The notes under the pieces were generated by a model. It saw only the letters and a list, made by a program, of their open reading frames with translations, ran no database searches and had not been told where the DNA came from. The position numbers and the translations under genes were made by a program. Below, in pieces: positions 47,240-56,814 of a stretch of 64,000 nucleotides of DNA; position 1 is the stretch's first letter, and each line of letters starts with the position of its first letter. The stretch is taken from the NCBI GenBank assembly GCA_019054805.1, contig JAHQIY010000006.1, positions 930,001 to 994,000 of the forward strand. The letters run 5' to 3'. This stretch comes from Brachionus manjavacas (lineage: Eukaryota > Rotifera > Eurotatoria > Ploima > Brachionidae).

Positions 47240-50200
47240 TTATTTTTTGATGTCTAAATTGAGAGATTTTTTGTTAATTCTATAATTTTTTACAATTCTT
47301 CCAATATTTATTAACATTTCCAGTATTTCAACGAAGCTCAAGAAACTAGCTCCCAAATATAAACCGATTTGACCACCTTGACAAAAAAATAAATTAATTA
47401 CAAACAAAATTATTTAATTTTTCATCATTTAATAATAATTTAGACCCAATTGATTTTAATTTAGACACAAAAAGACTCAAGATTTTTATTTCTTTGTTTT
47501 AAAAAAATTGCATTTAATTATTGACTATTTTTAAAATTTTAGGATGAAATGAAATTTAGCTAGTACCTTAAAAAGCATCATTCTCAAGTTTTATACTTCA
47601 TTATTTGTTTTAGTTAAAATGAATTTCTGGATTATTTTAATTTCAATTCCGTTTCAATAAAAATCAACACAACAATCATTTGTGATATTTTCTTTTATTG
47701 GTTTCTGATCCAACTTAAGTCCAAATCAATACTAAACGTTAGTACAGACTTGTTTATAAATTACAGTTTTAAGTCTAAGTCACAAAAATTTTAGTCAATA
47801 CCTGCTTCATCTGGACCAGTTGAAAGAATTTTTTTCTAAATCTGGTTACATTTACAGACCACATTGGTCAAGATTAACGGTCAGGAATTTAGAAGCAACT
47901 ACTTTATTGGTATCAAGTATAGATTTATTAAATCATTGACTTGACTTAAAAAAAAAAAAATTTAAGTCATTGACTTGACTTGACTTAAGACATGTGACTT
48001 AAAAGCAAGTCTGTGTCAATATATTACAGTATACCATACTTAATAAAAGAATCTTGTAATGTTGTTGTGATTGACAAATTGTCAATTGACGAGAGGGCAA
48101 TTCTTCAATTTATTAAGAATATAAAGAGTGTACATCGACGAGCAAAAGAAGACAGAAATATCTAATTAACTAATAGCTTATTATTTTAATAAAAAAATAA
48201 TGTATTTTTCGTGTTTTAATGAAAATTTTCGTTTTTGAAAAAGCATGAAAAAAATGCGAAGGTTTCAGATTTATTTAAAAAAAAATAAATGGGAGTTTTA
48301 AAAATTTTAAAGCCTTTTAAAAAAATTTTCAAAATAAATTAAAAAATAATAGGGCTCTAAATTTTTAAGGAGGTGAAAGGAATTTTTGTACTAATGCCTT
48401 TATTCGTGCAGTTTACAATGGCATAATATTTTGAGTATTTATTACTAAATATCCATGAAACATTTCACGAATAAAAATCAAATGAAAAGGATGTTTTTAA
48501 AAAAATCAAATGACTTAATGACTATAATGTATCAAAAACAAATTCTGTGTCTTATTATAAATTTGATGCTTCACACTTATTTTTTTTAACTTTTCCATAA
48601 GTGCTGTTTCCAAAGAATAACATTTGAAATACCAAAAAAAAATCATAGAAAAATGTCATTTTGATTTAAAAAATAAAAAAAAAAAGTTTTAGAAATCCAC
48701 TCGAATTTTAGTCTTGTCTATTAGAATAGGAAAAAGTTGATAGCTAAAAATTATTACAATTCAATTTTTTAATTTTAATATTTACATTAATGCTCTTGTT
48801 CACTAATTTATTCATAAATCGACTCAATAATTGATAAGCTTTTAAAATTTTTAAAAAGATTATTCCAATCGATTTTGAAATCGACTAAATTTTTTTAATC
48901 GATTCTGTAAAATTCTGTAAATTTTAATAGTATTTTTAATATAAGAAACAATTTTTTAAGTGAAAAAAGTCAAATATTGTTAGATAATCTAATAGAACGC
49001 TAAATTATAAAAATAAAAAAATTCTTTATTTATTTTTGAGAAAAAAAAATTATTTTTTAAAGATAGGCTAGGTCTAAATTAAAAATAAGAAAATTAATTA
49101 AAAAATCCAAAATGACCAAAATGTTCCAGATTTTTTCTTATATCAGAATTTGTGGTCTGTTTGGGCCCTTTAGTTCGGTAAAAACAGGCACCAGAAACGT
49201 GTTTCATCAGAATCCACCAAAACCGTTTCCCAGGGAACCCCTCTCCTATTTCTCTTGGTCAAATTTTTTGTCAATGAGATGTCACGCTAAAATGAAAAGA
49301 GTCAAAAACATAAGGCTAAAGTATCGGGAGGATCAAAAATTCATTTTTAAAAAGGTTTTTAATTTGTCTGTAACTATTACGCGCACTAGTTCCTTCCACC
49401 TTTTTTTATTTTATACTTCTTCTATTTTAATTTTTCATTGTAATTTTATTTAAATTGTAATTTTATTTGATTTGTAATGGTATTTAAATTGTAATCTTTT
49501 ATTATGTAATTCTATTTCTGTATTCTTGCATATTTTTCCTTAGTAAAATTCTTGTACATAATACTTACTTAATTCCACACAATACTTTCTTAGATTAAAT
49601 TAAACAATGACTCTTACTGAACTAAAAAAAAAAAAATAATAATGTATTTGTCTGTTATTTTCCAGCTTTTCTGCGCAATTTCGGCTACCATAGATGTCGT
49701 CCTAGTAGGTCATCTCCGCAAGCTTGCTTGCTGTAGCTTATTCTTATTATTATTATTATTAAGTGTACATAAGTTAAATTTATTTTTAATTTTGTGTTAT
49801 TTAAATGTGGAATTTTATTTTATTTAAGTGTAAAAAAGCAAAAAAAATTTGGTATCGATTTTAATCGTCCAAAAAAACCTGAATTAAAAAATGCAACCTT
49901 TTCGTTAAATTTTCAAGTTTCTAAACTGATACATTAAGTAAAATAATAAATTTTTTTTACCTATGACACCCATGAGGGTCTCAAATGTAATTGCCTGACT
50001 CTCTGAAACATACAAGTACTTTAAATCGTCATAGTAAACTGAAATCATGAGAACAGACTCTCTAATTTCTTCCTTGGTCGGAATTTTTTTCAATATTTGC
50101 TGCGCTGGCAGCAAATTTTTTGCATCTGTTTCATCCGACTCCTCCGAAGAATCGTCATCGATCTCTTCGGGTGTGAACAAATTTTGCGGATTGAATTTTT

Positions 50201-51536
50201 CAACCAAATTTGGCTGTGTCTGTAAAATATTTGAATAGTAAACACTTGGATAGTAAGCTGAGCTTACTGTCTTTGTGTAAGTCAATGAATCGCACTCATC
50301 TGGACAATGCGTGTTACACAATTTTCCAATATCTTGTCTGTCTAGCAAATCAATTTCATATTGTGTGCAATTGAGGGATATTTTGTCACGACAAATCTCT
50401 TGTTTTTCATCTACAATCGGCGTTCTGGGGTCAGCACAGCCACATTTAGGAATAATCTTCTCATACTGCATGCAAATTTCAAAGCACAATCTCTGCGAAT
50501 ACTTGGATAGCTGAAGAGTATAATTGAAATACAAAGAATCGCTAGCAGTGGCCTTTTGGGAATTTTTTTTGCAATCATTAAATGGATAAGGCAACTTGGA
50601 ATAGTTGTTTCTGGTCAAACCAATGTAGGCCGCATTTCCAGTGCCTATATACACTCCTTCGTACTCCATCAGAGGTCTAATGCCTCGTTCATGAATGGCA
50701 ACTTTGATTCCTTTGGTGATTGTGTAATAGTCATGAATGCCACTGGCTCCAGTGAAAATTTCTAGGTTCAATCCATGTGTGGGCCCTGTCTTGCTTGAGA
50801 TCAGACTGGGCTTCTGGTGACCCCTCGAATCAAATAATGAATTAAATGTGTAGCAGTTTCCATACTGTGAGTCATGGAACCAACTAAATGCACTTGTGTT
50901 GCATTGGACATGGTCAAAATAGCAGCTAATTAGCATTGTGTCTATGGTAAAGCCAAGCTTTTCTAGTTGTTGAGGCGTCAAATTTTTGTCCGAACTTGCT
51001 ATAGCCTTCAGCAGACTAGCAGCGTCGTCAACAAGCTCGTAGCTAAATGTCTCATTTGTGGATGCAATGACGGGCATTATAGAGTTTAGATTCAACTTCT
51101 CAATTAAGTATTCGCCGGTGGTTGGCTCTGAAGCCACATCAAATGGGTTCAAATTGCAAAATGTTACAGAGGGGTATTCGGCAGTGGACCCGGACACAAC
51201 TTGATTGCTCACAACTACTTCATGGGCAAAATATTTGGTAATAGAAATGATTATATCTTTTAGAAAAAAATTGAGCAATGAGTTTGCCTAAGGTTTAGAT
51301 AATTTACTTGAAAAACAGTAAGTGGTGAACAAGACCAAAATTACAACCCAAAATAGCCTCAAAATAATGCTGTCTGCCTTGACAATGTTTGAAAATCCAT
51401 GATTAGTAGTGTTCTCGCACCAGTCTAGTATGCATTCTCTAATTTTTTTTTTCAGCTCACCAGTTTTGTCATAATTGGGACATTGTGATTGTCTTGGACA
51501 ATTTGAATTTTCTTTCATTTTAGATCTTGCACTCAT
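47240..51536 (-). CDS. DEG/ENaC-family sodium channel, three exons
   Basis: Exons 51536-51308, 51256-49961 and 47376-47240 (introns 51 bp and 2584 bp, both GT..AG, phase 1) join into a 553-residue frame. TM1 is about residues 56-76 (LRLFWVVILVLFTTYCF). The ectodomain begins with the FPSVTFCN-type signature EYPSVTFCNLNPFD and carries paired Cys, including RLCFEICMQYEKIIPKCGCADPR and CNTHCPDECDSLTY, typical of the palm/thumb regions. The short last exon supplies GGQIGLYLGASFLSFVEILEM, that is, TM2 with the GxS selectivity filter (GAS). Termini are cytoplasmic. The family forms trimeric amiloride-sensitive or peptide-, acid- or mechano-gated Na+ channels; gating here is unknown. An acidic insert (EEIDDDSSEESDETD) before TM2 is unusual. 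Confidence 0.88.
47928..48020. repeat. AAGTCAAGTC-rich repeat
   Basis: CATTGACTTGACTTAAA occurs twice around an A-run, followed by further TTGACTTGACTTAAG words. The same vocabulary recurs at 52117-52192 and more weakly at 21750-21790 and 47700-47800. Confidence 0.5.
49650..49763. repeat. Dispersed repeat copy ending in (ATT)n
   Basis: Shares about 90 bp with 13038-13130 (CCTAGTAG, CTCCGCAAGCTTGCTTGCTG, AGCTTATT) and ends in TTATTATTATTATTATT, the form of a LINE or SINE tail with a terminal microsatellite. Confidence 0.6.
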
Positions 51537-52116
51537 GAATTATTTTTGTGATTTTAAATGAATTTTAAATGGTTATTTTGAACAATTTAAGCTGTAAATT
51601 TTTTTCATATAATAATTGAAAATTTTCAATCAAGCATCATTCTAAAAACAGGTTAATATTTTAAATGTTTTTAAAATTAAAATTTAGAAGGAAACTAGCG
51701 TACTCAGATTTATTTAGACGTTTTAAATATTTTCAATCAAATGAGCGGATAATCATTAGCAAAAAAATGCTTTATTTTGAAATAAAAATTTCCTGGATTA
51801 TCGGTAATGGATAACGTTTTTAGAACAGTGGTAAAAATGGCTTGTTCTCAATGTAAAAATGTTGTTAATTTTTTTTAATTTATTTCTAAAAAAATTACCG
51901 ACCAAATAATAAAATTTTTGTTGTTTTTACTTAAAAAAATTTGACTAATCGCAAGAAAAAAAATTTAATTTTAATGAATAAAAATATTTAGATTCCTAAA
52001 AAAATATAATTTTGCAATGCATACAAACATTATTATGGAATTAAAATTCAACCTTGAATTTATTTGAAAATTTACTGTATAACCAGATTTGCGCAAAAGT
52101 CGAATAAAAAAGCCAT
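51537..52116. other. Intergenic upstream of the DEG/ENaC gene
   Basis: AT-rich, presumably contains the channel's promoter; no motif stands out. Confidence 0.35.
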
Positions 52117-52192
52117 TACTAAGTCTTTTTTAAGTCAAGTCAGTAACTTGACTTTTAAAATTTTTCAAGTCAAGTCTTTTGATTTGACTTGG
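52117..52192. repeat. AAGTCAAGTC-rich repeat, second copy
   Basis: TTTAAGTCAAGTCAGTAACT then TGACTTTTAAAATTTTTCAA and GTCAAGTCTTTTGATTTGAC. It forms short inverted pairs and resembles 47928-48020. Confidence 0.45.
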
Positions 52193-52224
52193 AATTAAAA
52201 AAAAAAGGGTTAGTGGTTAGTTGT

Positions 52225-52275
52225 AATTGTTTTTTATATTAATAAATTTTAAAATTTTAATTGTTTTATTCGAAT
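52225..52275 (+). repeat. Penelope 5' terminal repeat (51 bp)
   Basis: AATTGTTTTTTATATTAATA... through TTTTATTCGAAT, identical to 60557-60607. It is preceded directly by GGGTTAGTGGTTAGTTG, which is telomere-repeat-like. Confidence 0.85.
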
Positions 52276-52300
52276 TATCAAGCATTCGTTTGCTCCGGAA

Positions 52301-53125
52301 ATGACCGAAAAGAATACAAAAAAATTTAATTCCAAAAATGTTGATGACAATGAGTTTTCTATTCCATTACACTGTGCAATGGATAATTTCTGCTCATACC
52401 TTTCAAAATCTTCACTGAGTGATCTAACCAACAGAAACTTGGCTTCGTTTAAAATGTGGCATAAAGCAGAATTTAACTCACTTGAAAAATCAATCAATAT
52501 GAATATAAAAATTGAAAATTTGAATTTATCATTAACCGAATTATTTAAAAAAGTTGAACCAAAATATATTCCAAATTCATCATTTTTAATTTTAAACAAA
52601 ATAATTAATGAGAACCCAAATATTGGTGGGAAAGGTATTTTTACAAATCAAATGATAAATAATTTAGAAAATATTCGCATTAATGCTGAAAAAAATTACC
52701 TGGTTTATCCATCAATTTCTTCAATTCCTGACACTCAAACCTCTAGACCACAAAGTTCTCAAAACTTAATTATTAATGATACTCAATTAAATGAGAATAA
52801 TCAAGTAGTATCAATTGAATCTAATTACAATCAATCTGTAACAGATCACAACCTAAATGAGTCTTACATTGCAGAATCAATTTTTAACGAATCTATACTA
52901 GATGAATTCCAAAATGAACATGAAAATTCAGTCGAATTTATTCAAGATATGCGACAAATCGTCGATAATTTTAGAGATGAAAGTAATTTTAGGGATATTA
53001 AACATTGGATTCGTCGTCTACTCATTAAGAAAAATAATATAAAACTATTAAACTTTCACATCAATAATGAAACTACACCAAATCAACTATTCTTTGACAA
53101 ATTTCCAACTCCATTCTTGAATTAA
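52301..53125 (+). CDS. Penelope ORF1-like protein, N-terminal part
   Basis: 274 codons beginning 25 bp after the 5' terminal repeat. Asn/Ser-rich, no known domain. LHCAMDNFCSYLSKSSLSDL and the segment FKMWHKAEFNSLEKSINMNI look helical. Position before the RT matches the ORF1 of several Penelope-like elements, a protein of unclear role that may bind RNA. Frame ends at 53125 and related sequence continues in other frames. Confidence 0.55.
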   Translation: MTEKNTKKFNSKNVDDNEFSIPLHCAMDNFCSYLSKSSLSDLTNRNLASFKMWHKAEFNSLEKSINMNIKIENLNLSLTELFKKVEPKYIPNSSFLILNKIINENPNIGGKGIFTNQMINNLENIRINAEKNYLVYPSISSIPDTQTSRPQSSQNLIINDTQLNENNQVVSIESNYNQSVTDHNLNESYIAESIFNESILDEFQNEHENSVEFIQDMRQIVDNFRDESNFRDIKHWIRRLLIKKNNIKLLNFHINNETTPNQLFFDKFPTPFLN

Positions 53126-53182
53126 GATCCATTTTTTGTTGAAAATTATAACAAAATAATTAAAAAATGTCAAGTAGAAATC

Positions 53183-54060
53183 ATGAACGAATCGATTAAT
53201 AGATTAAAATGCCAAATAAAAGAGTTAAGGAACAATATAAAAGAGTCTAAAAAGAAACTAAACTTGCCTGATGATGAAAAAGATGATTTGATTAGTTACC
53301 TTTTTAAAGTTGTCATTAAAGAAAAAGAAAAAGATTCCAACGATTCACATGAAAAAGCAACTAGAGTGGTAGCTAGACCTTTCATTGCGAGACAAATTGT
53401 AAAATCAAGTCAAAAATCAAATGAAAAAGGCAGAAATGTTTCAAAAAATCAAAACAGCAAAAATTTTTTCAGTAGAATATTCTACCAAATAACACAAACA
53501 GACCAAAACATATTGGAAAATATAAATCCAATGATAATATTGATCAAAAAAACAAGTCTAATCAAACAAAACAATCAATGAAAGTAAATAATAGTTCAAA
53601 AAATAATTCAAAGCAACTAAGACCAATCTTAAATCAAGGAAATAATTATCAATATCAAAATAGCAATAAAAATATGAATAATCACAGTTTTTAGAACGAT
53701 AGAGTAGTCAATCATGAAAGAATTCAATCAAGAAAAAATATTTTTAACTACTATAATAAATATAGAGAAAGTTTCAATTATAATTTTAATCAAAAATACT
53801 CAACTACTCGAAACTTTTCAAATTCAAGAAATTTATATGGCAATTACCAAATGAACAATTATAGAGTTGAAACAGATAGAATTACCAAATTTCCACTCAA
53901 TCATATTCAAAGACAATTTTACCATACGAATGATTCTTCACCCCATTATTATGACTATACACCAATGTCAAATTTTCAAAATTATCGGTCAAGACCGGCT
54001 CCTAATGACCAACGATACCAAAATTTTCCATCGGCTTATACAATGAACCGAAGACTTTGA
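53183..54060 (+). CDS. Penelope ORF1-like, C-terminal part (broken)
   Basis: Frames 53183-53581 and 53851-54060 carry a Lys-rich coiled-coil-like start (INRLKCQIKELRNNIKESKK) and an Asn/Tyr/Arg-rich, low-complexity end (YRVETDRITKFPLNHIQRQF; YQNFPSAYTMNRRL). Composition suits nucleic-acid binding. The RT frame overlaps the last codons in a different frame. Confidence 0.45.
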
Positions 54061-54197
54061 CCTTGAACAACTGTCTAAAACTGATATACAAATTGGATAA
54101 TTCTGTTTTTTCTTTTGGTAAATTGAACTTTGATAATAATTTTATTAAAGACATAGTCTTTTTATTAAATTTAGGATTTAAATTTGTACCTAATACT

Positions 54198-55947
54198 GGG
54201 TCTTGTACCATTCGTGGACAATTGTCCATGGACAATTGTAGATGTCTGATTGGTGGACAATTTTTTTATCTAATTGTCCACCTAATTGAATAATTGTCCA
54301 GGTATTTGAAAAATTGTCCATTAAAACTAAAGTGTATTTTGTTTTGCAAAAAAATCACAATTAATTTAAGCGCTTTCTTTTTGATTCAATTCTCTGCTAA
54401 CACATTTGAAAAAAACAATTTTTCAAAAAGTTTACAAAAAATGACTCTTCTTAGTAAACCACTTGAATCATTCAAAGCGATTGAGGTTATTGAACTTGAT
54501 CAAAGTAGTATTGTCGAATGGTTCAAAGTTAAAGGTCTTATCCCAAAATCCAAAGCATGTCCAAAATGTCAGATGGCTATGAAGTTCATCGAAAGGCAGG
54601 ATTCTTTAGATGGATTTGCATGGCGATGTACGACCGATAGCAAGAGATGCAGTCTCAGAGATGGAACTTATTTAGAAAAATTTCGTATTGATTTGAAGAC
54701 TTTCCTTAAAGTTGTCCATTATTGGGCCATTCAAGTCCGACAGGTAGATCAAACGTGTATGGTCCCAGTTGAACGTCAAACTCTTATAACGTACCAACAA
54801 AGACTTAGACAAATAGCAGTGATGTCATTAGATATTGAAAATTTTAAACTCGGTGGTGATGGTAAAATCGTCGAGATCGACGAATCGTTATTTATCAAAG
54901 TGAAACACAACAAAGGCAAGGATCTAAAAAGGAGGCAAATATGGGTGTTTGGTATGTACGAGCGAGGTTCCAAACTATGCTTGTTTATCGTTGTGCCAAA
55001 ACGAGATGCCTTCAATTTATTAAATGTTATCTACAAGTTTATCCTTCCTGGTACTTTGATCTACTCAGATTGTTGGAAGGCTTATAGTCGTATCCGTGAC
55101 TTAGACAAACACTTCAAACACTTGACGGTCAATCATCAACTTTATTTCGTTAATCCAGAAAACGGAGTGCACACAAACAGCATTGAGTCGGTTTGGAATG
55201 CTGCTAAGGTGCATATCAAAGTAATGAGGGTGTTTCCAGAGATTATTTAGAGTCATATTTAGTTGAGTTTTGTTGGCGTCGTAAGGCTTGTTTGACCGGA
55301 AGAGGTGATGCCGCTGATGCTATTATCGACGAAATATCTAAATATGATTCAAGTAGATTTGATATGAATGAGATGGCTGAAGCTTTAGTAAAGACTGGTG
55401 GCGAAGAGTTTGATGTTGTTTCAGATGATGAATTAATCTCAAATGACCTTCCATTGTATGACAACCACGGAGACCATGATTATCAGGCTGGTGATAGTTC
55501 AGCTATGGAAAGAGTGGAGAGTCCAGTTGTTGTAAGTGATAGCGGAAGTCCTAAATCTAGACAGATAGCTAGACTAAATCTTATTAAAGATGCTCCGGCC
55601 ACCATACCAGCCTTTGAAAATGTTGACCAAGTAATTGTCGAAAAAATCTCCAAAGAAAAGAGGGAGAAAGAAGAATAGCGATAGAAATAATGAAGCAATA
55701 GAGAGTACGTGTGATTTGCCGATAAAATATAATTTAAGAAGTCGTAAAAATAATTAGAGAGACTAAGTTTATTGATTATTTTGATTGATTTTTTTTCTAA
55801 TAAAATTGTCCAACTTTTCAATTAATTGTCCACCTAATTGAATAATTGTCCAGGTATTTTATGTTTTTTTATTTTTTTTTTTAATTGTCCACCAATCAGA
55901 CATCTACAATTGTCCATGGACAATTGTCCACGAATGGTACAAGACCC
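54198..55947 (+). mobile_element. Merlin DNA transposon with 8-bp target duplication
   Basis: 1750 bp with terminal inverted repeats identical over about 65 bp (GGGTCTTGTACCATTCGTGG, then ACAATTGTCCATGGACAATT, ...). Flanked by CTAATACT at 54190-54197 and 55948-55955, the 8-bp duplication typical of Merlin. Inside the inverted ends, a further stretch TAATTGTCCACCTAATTGAA + TAATTGTCCAGGTATTT occurs at both ends in the same orientation. Identical ends imply a recent insertion. Confidence 0.93.
54441..55678 (+). CDS. Merlin (IS1016/ISXO2-like) transposase, one frameshift
   Basis: From the ATG at 54441: a Cys-pair finger (CPKCQMAM..., CTTDSKRCSLRDGTYLEK), a helical linker (FLKVVHYWAIQ), then the DDE core with EIDES (D about 146), IYSDCWKAY (about 209) and NSIESVWNAAK (E about 248). 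The frame stops at 55250, but the expected continuation ESYLVEFCWRRKACLTGRGD is present in another frame from about 55245 to 55678, ending in an acidic tail. So one small indel near 55240 has broken an otherwise intact gene. Cut-and-paste transposition is the family's activity. An upstream in-frame ATG at 54294 is less likely the start because it lies in the subterminal repeat. Confidence 0.88.
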
Positions 55948-56814
55948 CTAATACTAAATTAAATAATTTCGAATTTATGAAATCTTTTTTAATTAATCTA
56001 GACACTTTTCTTCTTGAATTTAATTCAAAAATCTTTTTTCTTTTTAAAAAATTGCTTTAAGAATCGGTCTCAAATGATTTGAATGAAGATCTTTATTCCC
56101 ATTCGGAAACTGAATCGGTTGATAATGAAGAAGATCCTTTTCAGTTTGATAAATTAATTGATCATTTTTGTCAAAATTATAAAGTAAAAAAGAATTTTCA
56201 AAATATTCCTATAATGAAAGAAAGCATTTTTTTAAGAGATGAAATTTTAGAAAATTGTAAAAGTTTATTAAAAAATAAGTTCGATAGTAATTTAGATTTT
56301 TTAAAAATTAAATCTTTAAAAAAAATTCTAAAAGAGAAACCTTTTAAAATTCTACAATGTGATAAAAATGTAGGTACAATTTTAATTTGTAATGAGGATT
56401 TTATAAATCTTGCTAAAGAACATTTAAATAATATATCAACATATGAAAAAATTGATCATAATCCTCTTATCAATACAGAAATTGATATTAATGATGAACT
56501 TAATAAATTATATAATGAAAAATGTTTGTCTAAAAGACTCTTAAATAAACTTTTAGTAAAAAACAGCAAAATAGGCTCTTTCAGAGTATTACCGAAAATT
56601 CATAAAATTAAGTTTGGGATAAGGCCTATAATTAATTGTATAGATCACTTAACATCAAAACTTTGTAATTTTATTGATACTTTGTTTAAACCTATTGTTA
56701 AAAAATGTGATACAATATTGAAGGATTCACAGGAACTTCTCCAGGTTTGTGAAAGTCTAAAATTCAATTGTAATAATCTTCATCTATACTCTTGCGATTT
56801 TGAATCATTAAATA

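Larger units (their letters stand above)
47377..49960 (-). other. Intron 2 of the DEG/ENaC gene
   Basis: Donor GTAAAAAA, acceptor TTTTTTTGTCAAG. It holds AAGTCAAGTC repeats (47928-48020) and a dispersed LINE/SINE tail (49650-49763). A plus-strand frame at 49112-49453 was not accepted as a gene. Confidence 0.65.

Noticed and set aside
49112-49453. 113-codon plus-strand frame inside the DEG/ENaC intron
   Set aside because: No recognisable domain, antisense to an intron, ends in low-complexity hydrophobic sequence; no splice or promoter context.
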